Origin: Planococcus koreensis | GTDB taxonomy: Bacteria > Bacillota > Bacilli > Bacillales_A > Planococcaceae | Assembly (NCBI RefSeq): GCF_004761975.1 | Contig: NZ_RQII01000039.1 | Coordinates: 1-56,877, forward strand | Reading direction: 5' to 3' | Length of the DNA: 56,877 nucleotides | In this document: positions 33,281 through 42,384 of the stretch, piece by piece | Layout of the letters: every line of letters begins with the position of its first letter | Position numbering within the stretch: the stretch's first letter is position 1 | The notes under the pieces: model-generated | Seen by the model: the letters and a program-made list of their open reading frames with translations, nothing else | Told to the model about the DNA's origin: nothing | Databases searched by the model: none | Program-made: the position numbers and the translations under genes

Positions 33281-33310
33281 CCTCCCGTTGCTGACGGGAG
33301 GTTTTTCTTT
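33281..33310 (+). terminator. Terminator after the BASS transporter gene
   Basis: CCTCCCGT (33281-33288) pairs with ACGGGAGG (33294-33301), followed by T5CT3. Confidence 0.9.
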
Positions 33311-33402
33311 GGCCGGATAAAAGAGCAATTTTGTGGTGATAGCTATATAATTGAAAGGCGATCATAAGTGAAATAGCGCAACGAGAAGGACGGGAACCCA
33401 TA

Positions 33403-34371
33403 TTGACTCTACCCACATTAGACAACGAATTCATTTACACATATGCCTATACGCCTGATGAAGAAGCCTTGTGTTTTTTGGAAATGCGTGCCTTGTTCGG
33501 GGAAGATACAAGCCGTAAAATAGTGAAAAGCCAGCGAAGCCTCGACCCAAGCCGAAGCCCATTCATTAAAGAACGCATCGAAGTGCTGTATGAAGATGAC
33601 CAATTGGACGGGCTCATCGAGCAGCTCAAAGCCATCCACATGGGCCAGCAGCGCTTTAAAGTGCTTTTTGTAAAAATCAACGGGCTGTCCGGAACTGCTA
33701 AAGTCGAGTACCAGGAAAAGCGCTCGATAGAACACCGGATCGGCCAAGCGATCGAAGGCACAGCAGATATGCACGAACCCGATGTCATTTTCGGGCTGAT
33801 GCCGCTTGGCGGCCGCTGGTATTTCGGCTATTACACAGCAGCTGAAGCCATTTGGTTCAAGCATTTGAAAAAGCCCCGGCAGTATTCAACTGCTCTCAGC
33901 ACCAAAGTGGCACGCGCCGTGGCGAATATCGCCGTACCCAAAATATCCGGCGTCCGTGCAATCGATCCTTGCTGCGGAATTGGCACAGTTTTGGTTGAAG
34001 GCTTGTCGATGGGCATGGACATCGTCGGCAGAGACCTGAACCCGCTTGTTGTGGATGGCTCGATTGAAAACATCGCCCATTTTGGCTTGAGCGGGGAAGT
34101 GGGCCATGGTCCGATTTCGGATGTTTCCAGCCACTATGATGTTGCAATCATCGATATGCCATACAACCTCTTCACCAGTACGTCTTCTGCTGACCAACTG
34201 TCGATTTTAACGCATGCTGCTGATTTTGCCGATAAAATGGTCTTGGTCACGATGGACAATCTTGACCCGATGATCGACGCTGCAGGCTTCGATATTATCG
34301 ACCGCTGCATCGCTAAGAAAGCAGGCTTCACCCGTGAAATCGTCGTATGCCTCAAAAGGCCGGCTCGATAA
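33403..34371 (+). CDS. TRM11/THUMP-like SAM-dependent RNA methyltransferase family protein
   Basis: This 322-residue protein has an N-terminal region (about 1-150) resembling the ferredoxin-like/THUMP parts of tRNA and rRNA methyltransferases, and a C-terminal Rossmann methyltransferase. The SAM motif I reads AIDPCCGIGTVLVEGLSMG, followed by IVGRDLNP. The catalytic motif is DMPYN in place of the usual DPPY, which fits N2-guanine methyltransferases of the TRM11 class. Translation appears to start at TTG 33403, with AAGGA twelve bases upstream. The RNA substrate is not known. It stands alone, closed by a strong terminator shared with a convergent gene. Confidence 0.82.
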   Translation: MTLPTLDNEFIYTYAYTPDEEALCFLEMRALFGEDTSRKIVKSQRSLDPSRSPFIKERIEVLYEDDQLDGLIEQLKAIHMGQQRFKVLFVKINGLSGTAKVEYQEKRSIEHRIGQAIEGTADMHEPDVIFGLMPLGGRWYFGYYTAAEAIWFKHLKKPRQYSTALSTKVARAVANIAVPKISGVRAIDPCCGIGTVLVEGLSMGMDIVGRDLNPLVVDGSIENIAHFGLSGEVGHGPISDVSSHYDVAIIDMPYNLFTSTSSADQLSILTHAADFADKMVLVTMDNLDPMIDAAGFDIIDRCIAKKAGFTREIVVCLKRPAR

Positions 34372-34413
34372 AAAGACGATGTGCGCCAATCCATGGCACA
34401 CATCGTCTTTTTC
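34370..34413. terminator. Bidirectional terminator between methyltransferase and DUF2294 genes
   Basis: AAAAAGACGATGTG (34370-34383) pairs with CACATCGTCTTTTT (34399-34412). With one mismatch the stem extends by four more pairs. Confidence 0.93.
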
Positions 34414-34418
34414 TGTTT

Positions 34419-35117
34419 TTAAGAAGATTTCGGTTCGAGCATTAAGGCGATGTAACTGATATCTTCATCGAAATTCCAGTCAATGAAGATTTCCGAAACA
34501 GCTCTGTTTAAAACCGATTCGATTTGGACTTCTTGCATGACCTGCCGTTCCAACGGCCGTTTCGTCACTTTCAGTTCTTCAACAAAGCCGTTGCGGATCA
34601 GTTCCTTTTCGATGCGTACCAGAATCCCGGTACGCTTCACCAGGATGGTGCGGTCATTCAGCCAAAACGATTCTGTCTTTTCCGGAATCTTCTCCGCTTT
34701 CAAGCTGGCAAGATCGACTTTTTCCTCGAATTCTTTTTGATCGATGTCATCGGGCCATTCGAACACCTCTGAAGGCTCCTCGTCAAGGATGGCAATAATC
34801 ATGCCGGTTTTTTTCTCCAAATCCCAATCCGCGTAGATATCTTTGATATCCAAATCGGCGATTTTCAGGAATTGCAATTTGATTTCCTGCCGCAGATCAT
34901 TCATCATCAAACTCCGTGTTTCCAAAATTCGCTTCGACTCATTCTGCTTCATGAGAATCGCTTCCATCGGGGCCATGAATCCCCGGAAATGGACGGTGAT
35001 ATAAGGACGTTTCACGCTCACATAAACTGACGTCGGGCCTTTGCCGAAGTTCGTACGCAGCAATGTGGATATATAACTGCTGATTTCTGCGTGCAGTGTT
35101 TTTTCCTCTGGCATCAT
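34419..35117 (-). CDS. Tandem DUF2294 protein
   Basis: The product is 232 residues made of two similar halves of the DUF2294 type. The first begins LHAEISSYISTLLRTNFGKG and ends around DLDIKDIYADWDLEKKTGMI. The second, more diverged, ends around AVSEIFIDWNFDEDISYI; the repeated I-DW-x-x-x motif is clear. It is soluble and acidic. Bacillales often carry DUF2294 proteins, but no biochemical role is established to my knowledge. AGGAGG lies before a double ATG (35117 or 35114). Confidence 0.82.
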   Translation of the reverse strand: MMPEEKTLHAEISSYISTLLRTNFGKGPTSVYVSVKRPYITVHFRGFMAPMEAILMKQNESKRILETRSLMMNDLRQEIKLQFLKIADLDIKDIYADWDLEKKTGMIIAILDEEPSEVFEWPDDIDQKEFEEKVDLASLKAEKIPEKTESFWLNDRTILVKRTGILVRIEKELIRNGFVEELKVTKRPLERQVMQEVQIESVLNRAVSEIFIDWNFDEDISYIALMLEPKSS

Positions 35118-35504
35118 TATGTCCTCCTGACATTAATGGGTCTTCTAAATGAAATTCACTCGCTATCATTATAACGTAAACAAGGCTGAGAAAGAAATCA
35201 GCACGTTAATTTGGGCATTGCGGCGCACGAGGAATTAACCGGCTTTGAAAATGAATGGAATATCACATGTCTTTATTTGTAATTTTTCTGTTCAATTCCC
35301 AAAATTTAGTGTTAAAATAAATGGAATTGCTCAAACTATTAAATAATTAAAAGAGCGTTTAGTGATGGAATGAAAATAGGCGTACACGGGTGCGGAATGG
35401 GAATTGTACAGAAGCGGGAGCTTGAAAATCAAATGCATGCTGATTCTCAAGAGCAGCTTGTATCTGATTGATCCTGGCGAAGGCATTGCTGCAAAAAACA
35501 TATG
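35118..35504. other. Intergenic region without a supported gene
   Basis: This is the spacer upstream of the leftward DUF2294 gene and downstream of the leftward rtcB gene. It is AT-rich to about 35360. From 35370 a 33-codon reading (MKIGVHGCGMGIVQ...) exists but has no convincing ribosome site. No repeats or operator-like palindromes were noticed. Confidence 0.4.
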
Positions 35505-35536
35505 AAAAAAAAGAGCGGCTCGCCTGCCGCTCTTTT
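35505..35536 (-). terminator. Terminator of the rtcB-type gene
   Basis: AAAAGAGCGGC (35509-35519) pairs with GCCGCTCTTTT (35526-35536). The minus strand continues into a T run. Confidence 0.92.
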
Positions 35537-35538
35537 GC

Positions 35539-36750
35539 TTACTTTCGGCGCCATCCTTGAAATTCCGCCGCTTTGAAATTATAAAGGGGTTTTAAGATCG
35601 ACTGGATCTCGATTGTGTCCTGTGTGTTATGGATGATTTCCTGCATTGTTTTATAAGCGAATGGCGACTCATCGATTGTATCCTGGTTCACACTCGTGGT
35701 GTAGACGCCTTTCATCGTATTGGTGAAATCACCCAATTGAAGAACTTGTTTGGCTTTCGTTCTCGAAAGGATACGGCCTGCACCGTGCGGTCCGGACTGA
35801 TTCCAATCGTCGTTGCCTTTGCCTTTAGCGAGCAGTGAACCGTCCCGCATATTGATTGGAATCAAGACCATTTCATCTTTTCTGGCGGATATGGCGCCTT
35901 TGCGCAAAATCATGTGCTCCAAATCAATGTAATTATGGACCGTGTCGATCCGGCCGATCTCTTTGAAATTCATCTCTTCCAGCAAGACCTGTACCATCGT
36001 GGCACGGTTCCATTTAGCATATTCCTGGGCAATCTTTAAATCGTTGAAGTAATTCTCCATCAGCGCGCCCTGCAAATATGCGAGGTCTTTCGGAACGTCT
36101 GGCAGGGTGGATTTATAGGACTTGATAGCAGTATGGATTTCTTTATGTCGCCCTTCACGCTTCAATTGCGCAATCAATCCATCCAAGCCTTCTTTATCCG
36201 TGCTTAGGCTTTCGACAGCTTTCTTTTGGTGGTAATTCGCGACTTTTGCTCCCAAGTGGCGGCTTCCCGAGTGGATGACCAAGAACGTTCTGCCATCTTC
36301 CGCCTCGTTCATTTCGATAAAATGATTGCCGCCGCCGAGCGTGCCAAGGGAATGGACTGCAGTTTCTTCTGAAAACGGAGCCAGCACTTTTTCCAGCTCG
36401 ATATGGCCGATAAACGGGTGGGCGGAAGAGCGGATGGATTGGCCGGAAGGCACCGATGCCCGGATGGTGCCATCGAGCTTTGCAAAATCAATGTCCTGTT
36501 TTTGTACTTCGACGCACAGCATGCCGCAGCCGATGTCGACGCCGACAAGATTCGGAATAACCCGCTCCGTCACTTTCATCGTTGTGCCAATGACCGCACC
36601 TACGCCGGCATGGCAGTCCGGCATGATCCGGACATTTGCGTTATGTGTCACTTCTTCGTTCAAAAAACCTTCAATCTGCGCGACTGTCATGTCATCGATA
36701 TTTTGGGTAAAAACTTTTGCATCGCTGTATTTTCCTTTAATGATCTTCAT
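35539..36750 (-). CDS. rtcB: RtcB-family RNA ligase
   Basis: This 403-residue protein belongs to the RtcB family, which joins 2',3'-cyclic phosphate or 3'-phosphate RNA ends to 5'-OH ends with GTP and Mn2+. Family residues include VRIMPDCHAGVGAVIG, GVDIGCGMLCVEV (metal-binding Asp and Cys), GTLGGGNHFIEM (Mn-binding His) and VIHSGSRHLG. Near the C-terminus SGPHGAGRILSRTKA carries the His that is guanylylated in the family. It is of the shorter class often found without RtcA. The ATG at 36750 has AAAGG nine bases upstream. A role in RNA repair under stress is likely, but no partner is encoded nearby. Confidence 0.9.
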   Translation of the reverse strand: MKIIKGKYSDAKVFTQNIDDMTVAQIEGFLNEEVTHNANVRIMPDCHAGVGAVIGTTMKVTERVIPNLVGVDIGCGMLCVEVQKQDIDFAKLDGTIRASVPSGQSIRSSAHPFIGHIELEKVLAPFSEETAVHSLGTLGGGNHFIEMNEAEDGRTFLVIHSGSRHLGAKVANYHQKKAVESLSTDKEGLDGLIAQLKREGRHKEIHTAIKSYKSTLPDVPKDLAYLQGALMENYFNDLKIAQEYAKWNRATMVQVLLEEMNFKEIGRIDTVHNYIDLEHMILRKGAISARKDEMVLIPINMRDGSLLAKGKGNDDWNQSGPHGAGRILSRTKAKQVLQLGDFTNTMKGVYTTSVNQDTIDESPFAYKTMQEIIHNTQDTIEIQSILKPLYNFKAAEFQGWRRK

Positions 36751-36912
36751 GATTCCCAACCTTTCTTACTGTATTATTTATTTCTACAAAATTTTGCAAA
36801 CTCCTTTTCAGCAAACATAAAAGGCTTAAACTGCAGTCGGGTGACTGAAGAATGACTTGTAAGGTGTATGAAAACTGTATTTAAAAATTATATTAAATAA
36901 ATGGAGGTACTT

Positions 36913-37575
36913 ATGGCATCATTCATTTTTGACATGGACGGAACACTTTTTCAAACCGATAAAATCTTGGAACAGTCGCTGGCAGATGTGTTTGACCGAT
37001 TAAGATCATTGAATAGATGGGATTCCGAAACGCCGATTGAACAATACCGGGCAATAATGGGAGTCCCGCTGCCGAAGGTATGGGAAACGCTGCTGCCGGA
37101 ACACTCGGATAGCATACGCCATCAAGCAAACGAGTTTTTTCACGAACGGTTGATTGAAAATATCGAAGAAGGGAACGGCGCTTTATACCCGAATGTGGAA
37201 GAGCTGTTCGCACATTTGAAGAGTCAAGGGCATCCCATTTACATAGCCAGCAATGGCCAGTCGGCATACCTAGCGGCAATCGTGAAATTTTACGTCTTGG
37301 ATCAATGGGTAACGGAAACCTTCAGCATTCAGCAGATCACTTCAATGGATAAAGGGGATTTGGTCAAATCGATCATTGGAAAATATGGCATCGATAGCGG
37401 AGCGGTCATTGGCGACCGCCTGTCTGATATCGATGCAGCAAAAGCCAATGGATTAACAGCGATTGGCTGCCGGTTTGATTTTGCACAGGAAGAAGAATTG
37501 GCGCAAGCGGATTTTGTTATAGAGGATTTACTGGAGCTGAAGCAATTGATGTCTAAAGTGCATTTGGAAATTTGA
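36913..37575 (+). CDS. HAD-family phosphatase (phosphoglycolate phosphatase-like)
   Basis: This 220-residue hydrolase has motif I IFDMDGTLF (Asp7 nucleophile, Asp9 acid), motif II IASNGQS, a lysine in SMDKGDLVKS and motif III GDRLSDIDAAKANG. The helical cap lies between residues 17 and 90, the C1-type layout of Gph-like enzymes. The substrate is a small phosphate ester that cannot be named. The start is 36913 because GGAGG at 36903-36907 precedes it; the ATG at 36901 contains that site. It is followed after a 51-base gap by an MBL-fold gene in the same direction. Confidence 0.85.
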   Translation: MASFIFDMDGTLFQTDKILEQSLADVFDRLRSLNRWDSETPIEQYRAIMGVPLPKVWETLLPEHSDSIRHQANEFFHERLIENIEEGNGALYPNVEELFAHLKSQGHPIYIASNGQSAYLAAIVKFYVLDQWVTETFSIQQITSMDKGDLVKSIIGKYGIDSGAVIGDRLSDIDAAKANGLTAIGCRFDFAQEEELAQADFVIEDLLELKQLMSKVHLEI

Positions 37576-37626
37576 GTTAATGCCTATTTACATAAAATCA
37601 AACTGCACAGAAGGAGTGGTCTAAAA

Positions 37627-38574
37627 GTGAGAGTTTTACGGGAAACGGCATTTTTCACATTGCAAGAAATGGCTGATGGGATGTTTGCGGCAATTGCAAA
37701 ACCTGGAAGCGGAGCTTGGAGCAATGCCGGGTTTGTCGATCTCGGAACCGAACTATTGGTGTTTGATGCGTTCAATACGCCTTCTGCGTCTCGGAAACTT
37801 AAAAATCAAGCAGAAAAACTGACAGGGAAAAAAGTGGCTTACCTTGTCAACAGCCATTTTCATGGCGATCACGTATTCGGCAATCAAACTTTTAAAGAAC
37901 AAGTGATCATCTCCACGGCAACTACAAAAGAATGGATCAGTGAAAAGAATGCCATCGGCGACAGGGATAAAGAACAACAGGAAACTGAACACTATTTAAG
38001 AGAGCTGGCTCTCCAAATTTTAGTTGAGGAAAATCCTGCAATCAAAAGCAGCTTAACAAATCAGTTTAGAGAGATGTCAAAGCTATTGGAGGAACTGCCA
38101 AATTTGGAACTGGTTTTACCGTCGCTGACATTCGAAAAAACCTTGAAAATTCATGGCACTATGCGTGATGTGGAATTGCATTGTTGGGGCGGCGGCCATT
38201 CTGTAAGTGACGCTTTCCTTTACGTTCCACAGGAAAAAGCTGCCTTTATGGGGGATCTGATTACGGAAGATTTGCATTTGCCGATTTTTAACCCGGATGC
38301 ATTTTTATCTATTCTTGAACGAGTAAAAACCATGGATATGCTGGCTATTTTGCCAGGGCACGGCGAAGTGGGGAACGGCCAACAGATTGATGCCATGATT
38401 GATTACTTATCCATGCTGATCGATGCTGGAAAAAGGGCGCATCTTTCCGCTTTTGCGTTGGAAGAATTCCTTGAGGGCTTCATTACGCCTGAAAAGTACA
38501 ATAACTGGAAGGGAGTACAGGGGATCAAGCGTAACCTCACCACGGTTTACAATTTCTATGAATCCAACATTTGA
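37627..38574 (+). CDS. MBL-fold metallo-hydrolase
   Basis: This 315-residue metallo-beta-lactamase-fold protein has a zinc-binding HxHxDH motif written HFHGDHVFGN (about residues 78-87), a later GGGHSVSDAF block (third zinc His) and ILPGHGEVG near residue 240. The spacing and the acidic GDLITEDLH loop fit the glyoxalase II-like or beta-lactamase B3-like wider group. The reaction is unknown. It begins at GTG 37627, ten bases after GGAG. The middle region (about 105-160) is a helical insertion. Confidence 0.83.
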   Translation: MRVLRETAFFTLQEMADGMFAAIAKPGSGAWSNAGFVDLGTELLVFDAFNTPSASRKLKNQAEKLTGKKVAYLVNSHFHGDHVFGNQTFKEQVIISTATTKEWISEKNAIGDRDKEQQETEHYLRELALQILVEENPAIKSSLTNQFREMSKLLEELPNLELVLPSLTFEKTLKIHGTMRDVELHCWGGGHSVSDAFLYVPQEKAAFMGDLITEDLHLPIFNPDAFLSILERVKTMDMLAILPGHGEVGNGQQIDAMIDYLSMLIDAGKRAHLSAFALEEFLEGFITPEKYNNWKGVQGIKRNLTTVYNFYESNI

Positions 38575-38663
38575 CGGCATTGAGTGAAAGCTCCGATTTT
38601 CGAAAGGAAAAGCGGCTGCCGCAACAGAATCTATAATAGATAAAACAGTGAGGAGGTACAATA

Positions 38664-39203
38664 ATGCCAAGCATCGTCCACGAAATCTACATTGAAGCGC
38701 CTATCCGCATTTGTTTTGATCTCGCTCGTGATGTAGACATCCATATGGAAACGGCTTCCCGCACGAAAGAAAAGGCAATTGCGGGGGTACTGTCAGGAAG
38801 AATGGAAAAAGGCGACGAAGTAACTTGGGAAGCTGTCCACTTTGGGAGGAAGCAGCAACTGACAGCCAGAATAATCGACATGGAAAAACCGTATAGATTC
38901 AATGACGCCATGGTTAAAGGAGCGTTCCATTCTTTTATCCACACACACGAGTTTAGTGAAAGCGGCAGCGGTACGCTGATGAAGGACAAGTTTGTCTACA
39001 AGTCCCCGTTAGGCATTCTTGGGAAGCTGGCGGATAAATTGTTTTTAGCAGCATACATGGAACATTTTATTGTTGATCGGGCGGTTGCGCTAAAGAACAA
39101 GGCTGAGCAAATGGAAAATGAGTGGATGGAGGCTATGAAGAAATCGAACTTCCCAACAGGAAATGGAGGGATAGACATTGAACAGTCTATTGATCAAGCT
39201 TGA
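38664..39203 (+). CDS. SRPBCC (START-like) family protein
   Basis: This 179-residue protein has a helix-grip fold that encloses hydrophobic ligands. It begins PSIVHEIYIEAPIRICFDLA and contains DEVTWEAVHFGRKQQLTARI and PYRFNDAMVKGAFHSFIHTH, the strand pattern of the polyketide-cyclase/CYP-like SRPBCC group. A C-terminal helix (about 130-155) closes the fold, and the last 20 residues look disordered. GAGGAGG lies eight bases before the ATG. The start of the decayed DUF4260 gene lies within its last 26 bases, suggesting they were once one operon. Confidence 0.82.
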   Translation: MPSIVHEIYIEAPIRICFDLARDVDIHMETASRTKEKAIAGVLSGRMEKGDEVTWEAVHFGRKQQLTARIIDMEKPYRFNDAMVKGAFHSFIHTHEFSESGSGTLMKDKFVYKSPLGILGKLADKLFLAAYMEHFIVDRAVALKNKAEQMENEWMEAMKKSNFPTGNGGIDIEQSIDQA

Positions 39204-39524
39204 AGGGTTTACAGTGGGCGCATTGGAGACTTATTTGTATTTTTCAAACGGTCCAGCTGGGTATAGTTCGTTTTGCTATTGTTTGTGCCGGATGTTTCGA
39301 TGGCTGCTTATGCCATCAGCCAAAAAGTGGATGCATACGTCTACAACGCCGCCCACACATACATTACGCTTTTATTGCTGGTCTTTTTAGGGCTTTTTCT
39401 TTCGGTTGACTGGCTATTGCTGGTGAGTTTTATCTAGCTGGTCCATATCGGTATAGACCGTATGCTGGGCTACGGACTGAAATACGAAACCGGCTTTAAA
39501 GGCACCCATACACAGCGGCTTTAA
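39178..39524 (+). pseudogene. DUF4260 membrane protein, degraded (frameshift and two amber codons)
   Basis: A TTG at 39178, seven bases after GGAGGG, starts NSLLIKLEGF, the usual DUF4260 N-terminus. The frame is lost near 39255-39262. From 39262 on, another frame reads FVLLLFVPDVSMAAYAISQK, VDAYVYNAAHTYI, IGIDRMLGYGLKYETGF and ends GTHTQRL at 39524. In that frame TAG occurs at 39264-39266 and 39435-39437, both where the family usually has Trp (SWW and IWL). The total span (about 115 codons) equals the family length. It is therefore a recently inactivated copy of a small four-helix membrane protein of unknown role. Confidence 0.8.
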
Positions 39525-39584
39525 ATGCAGGATATTTTTACAGCATTATTGCAAGATGCCTGAAAAGGATGAGGAGGCTATGGG

Positions 39585-40322
39585 ATGGAGCAAGCATTGT
39601 TCTGGGGAGCGTTGGCCGGATCGGCAAATTTGCTTGGGGCTTTATTGGTGCTTTGGCTGCCGCTGAACCAGCGCATCATTGCCGGCGTCATGGCTTTGGG
39701 TACAGGTACGCTGATCGGGGCTGTGGTTTATGGACTTCTTGGAGAGGCATTGGCAATCGGAACCATCCTGGATATTGCACTTGGCTTTCTGGGCGGAGCA
39801 GCGTTGTTTGCGGCCATCGATATCATCATCAGCCACAAAGGCGGCCTCCACCGGAAGCGTTCGGGACATGGCAAAGATGCCCCGAACGCTGCAGCGACCG
39901 GTTCAGGCTTGGCGATCTTTATCGGGACCGTGATGGATGCAATACCCGAAACTGCGATAATCGGCTTGAGCTTAGTCCACGAAGGGAAAGTGAGTGCCGT
40001 TTTGATAGCGGCGATTTTCATCAGCAATTTGCCGGAAGGGATTTCCAGTGCATCCGGATTGAAAAAAAGCGGATATGGCATCGCCCGGATTCTGTTGATG
40101 TGGCTTGCGGTGCTGATTGCATCGGCTGTCAGTTCTTTGCTGGGTTTTACGTTCTTGGCACAGGCGTCAGTTGATACACAAGCCATTTTGGCTTCATTTG
40201 CAGCTGGAGCCATCATTGCGATGGTGTCAGCAACCATGTTGCCGGAAGCCTATGTAAAAGCAGGGCCAATTGTCGGATTCCTAACCGCATGCGGATTTTT
40301 TATCGCTTTGATTTTGCATTAA
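39585..40322 (+). CDS. ZIP-like metal transporter
   Basis: This 245-residue membrane protein has eight probable TM segments. TM4 has DAIPETAIIGLSL and TM5 has ISNLPEGISSASGLKKSG, the DxxPE and NLPEG versions of the ZIP metal-site motifs, differing from the HNIPEG form of the other ZIP protein in this window (17730-18530). A short His/Lys/Arg-rich loop (HKGGLHRKRSGHGK) lies between TM3 and TM4 and could bind metal. The RBS GAGGAGG is seven bases before the ATG. It is more distant from classical ZIPs, so the ion is uncertain. Confidence 0.8.
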   Translation: MEQALFWGALAGSANLLGALLVLWLPLNQRIIAGVMALGTGTLIGAVVYGLLGEALAIGTILDIALGFLGGAALFAAIDIIISHKGGLHRKRSGHGKDAPNAAATGSGLAIFIGTVMDAIPETAIIGLSLVHEGKVSAVLIAAIFISNLPEGISSASGLKKSGYGIARILLMWLAVLIASAVSSLLGFTFLAQASVDTQAILASFAAGAIIAMVSATMLPEAYVKAGPIVGFLTACGFFIALILH

Positions 40323-40368
40323 AGACAAAGGGATTTTCGCTTCACTCAGCTCAGCATGATAATCCTAG

Positions 40369-41220
40369 TCAATGCTCGAACGATTTCCATACTTCCGGCA
40401 GCAGCGACGTGATTTCATGCGCGAGCATCGTATGGGCAGAACGCGTCTCAACCCATTTATCCGCACAAGCTCCGTGAAGATAGACGGCGTTCAGCACGGC
40501 GTGCCGCCAATTATCGTGGCAGCACAGCATGCCCAAAATCATGCCGGCCAGCGTGTCGCCGGTGCCGCCTTTAGACAAAGCGGCGTTGCCGGTTGGATTG
40601 ATGCGGACGTCGCCATCCGGGAAAGCGATGATTGTGTGATTCCCTTTTAAGACAATTGCAACACCCCATTTTTTGGCGAATGAAACGGCATGGAAGACGC
40701 GGTTTTCCGCCAAATCTTCTTTGACGATGCCGGTGATCCGTGAAAATTCGAGCGGATGGGGGGTGAGTATGATAGGGGCGTGCCTTTTTGGATAGCTTCG
40801 CATCGACAACGCCCCGGCGTCAAGCACCAACGGACAAGGGCTGGCAAGCAAGGCTTGGACCGCTTTCTCCGTAACATCGTCTGGATGGACGCCAGGGCCC
40901 GCAGCAATCGCCCGGTACCTTTCGAGCTCGACTTCACCAGCTCCCACTTTCCTCAGCCCTTCGCGCAAATAAATCGATTCCGGCAACGCAGAAACGACGC
41001 CGTTGATGACTTCCGGATCGGTGCCAATTTCCAGTTTCCCGACACCGCTCCGCATCGCTCCGAGCCCGGCCATCAATGCTGCGCCCGGCATATCGCGTGT
41101 ACTCGCGAGCAGCAACGCAGTTCCGAATGTTCCTTTATGCCCGCCGTCATCTCTTGCAGGCAGCGTGGCGCTGACATCTTTCGCGGTCCAGAATAACCGC
41201 TGTCCATCCTGTATCGGCAT
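40369..41220 (-). CDS. nnrD: ADP-dependent NAD(P)H-hydrate dehydratase
   Basis: This 283-residue repair enzyme uses ADP to turn damaged NAD(P)H-hydrate back into NAD(P)H. Conserved parts are GHKGTFGTALLLASTRDMPG, the GPGVHPDD loop, LDAGALS, LTPHPLEFSRITG, VVLKGNHTIIA and NPTGNAALSKGGTGDTLAG, where the GTGD aspartate is the catalytic base. It lacks the N-terminal epimerase domain of bifunctional Nnr proteins. The ATG at 41220 follows CAGGAGG; the reading can be extended to 41304 but would cross the shared upstream region with the divergent MBL gene. Confidence 0.9.
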   Translation of the reverse strand: MPIQDGQRLFWTAKDVSATLPARDDGGHKGTFGTALLLASTRDMPGAALMAGLGAMRSGVGKLEIGTDPEVINGVVSALPESIYLREGLRKVGAGEVELERYRAIAAGPGVHPDDVTEKAVQALLASPCPLVLDAGALSMRSYPKRHAPIILTPHPLEFSRITGIVKEDLAENRVFHAVSFAKKWGVAIVLKGNHTIIAFPDGDVRINPTGNAALSKGGTGDTLAGMILGMLCCHDNWRHAVLNAVYLHGACADKWVETRSAHTMLAHEITSLLPEVWKSFEH

Positions 41221-41318
41221 AGAAAATCCTCCTGTCGGTGGTAAAGCCGTTATTTTAAATCGGATTAATGGTAGAATATTCTTGCTATTGATTATCTCAT
41301 ACATAGGAGGGAATACGC

Positions 41319-42245
41319 ATGGTCCAACAATTGAACAGCCGCATTTACCTGATTGACGGCTATGACCTGGGCGTTAAAGAACGTACCGGTACATACGTCA
41401 TTGCGGAAGACGAGCTGACGCTCATCGACACCGGCGCCAGCCCGTCGGTTCCATATATCAAACAAGGGCTGGACGAACTTGGCTATACGCTTGACCAGGT
41501 AAAATACATCATCGTCACACATGTCCATTTGGATCACGCCGGAGGAGCGGGCTTGCTGCTGCAGGATTGCCCGAATGCCAAAGTGGTTGTCCACCCCAAA
41601 GGCGCACGTCATTTAGCGGACCCGAGCCGGCTGATTGCGGGGGCACGGATGGTCTACGGCGAGCAATTTGATCCTCTCTTCGAACCGATCGTGCCAGTGC
41701 CAGAGAATCGGCTGATAGAAAAAGCAGAAGGCGGCCAATTGAAAATCGGTCCGGCGTGCACGCTGGAGTTCTGGGATACACCGGGGCATGCCAAACACCA
41801 TTTCGGCATATACGACCCTATCAGCAACGGCATGTTCGCCGGGGATACAGTCGGCATCCGCTACCAGCAGCTCGTCGCGGACGGCATCCCTCTGTTTCTC
41901 CCTTCGACGTCGCCGAACCAATTCGACCCTGCGGCGATGCAGCTCGCAATCGACCGTTTCCAGGCAGCGAACTTCGATGTTATTTATTATGGCCATTACG
42001 GCATGGCTTCCGAGCCGAAAGAAGCGCTGCGCCAAGCAGGTGAGTGGCTGGTCGAATTCCTCGAAGCGGCAGAGGACGCATTTGATAAAAAGCAGAGCCC
42101 GCAGGAGCTGGCAGCCCGGTTGCAGGAACTGGTCCGAACACATCTGAGTTCGCTGGGCGTTCCAGAAAGTCACGTCGTATACAGCATCATCAAAGTCGAC
42201 ATGGAAGTCAGTGCGATGGGCTTGCTGGATTATCTATCGAAATAA
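41319..42245 (+). CDS. MBL-fold metallo-hydrolase (glyoxalase II-like)
   Basis: This 308-residue metallo-beta-lactamase-fold enzyme has the HVHLDHAGGAGLLLQ zinc motif (about residues 68-82), a second His in VVVHPKGARHL, and WDTPGHAKHHFGIY with MFAGDTVGIRY for the bridging Asp. The C-terminal 90 residues are helical. The order of motifs fits the broader glyoxalase II/flavin-less MBL hydrolase family; the substrate is unknown. AGGAGGG precedes the ATG. The gene is divergent from nnrD, with under 100 bases between them, so promoters overlap or abut. Confidence 0.83.
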   Translation: MVQQLNSRIYLIDGYDLGVKERTGTYVIAEDELTLIDTGASPSVPYIKQGLDELGYTLDQVKYIIVTHVHLDHAGGAGLLLQDCPNAKVVVHPKGARHLADPSRLIAGARMVYGEQFDPLFEPIVPVPENRLIEKAEGGQLKIGPACTLEFWDTPGHAKHHFGIYDPISNGMFAGDTVGIRYQQLVADGIPLFLPSTSPNQFDPAAMQLAIDRFQAANFDVIYYGHYGMASEPKEALRQAGEWLVEFLEAAEDAFDKKQSPQELAARLQELVRTHLSSLGVPESHVVYSIIKVDMEVSAMGLLDYLSK

Positions 42246-42348
42246 AAGCACGGCCAATCATTATATTTGCAAAGTGCAAGTTTATTGGTATAAGAAATAT
42301 ATAGTTATTTTTGGAGCAACTGACAATAAAAATGATATTTGAAACATA

Positions 42349-42380
42349 AAAAAACGGCACCCTCAAGGGCGCCGTTTTTT
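42349..42380. terminator. Terminator after ptsI
   Basis: AAAAAACGGC (42349-42358) pairs with GCCGTTTTTT (42371-42380), with CCC/GGG continuing inside. It is located between convergent genes. Confidence 0.9.
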
Positions 42381-42384
42381 GCCA

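Noticed and set aside
35370..35471. 33-codon reading MKIGVHGCGMGIVQ...
   Set aside because: No ribosome site and no terminator of its own; kept only as a note in the gap entry.
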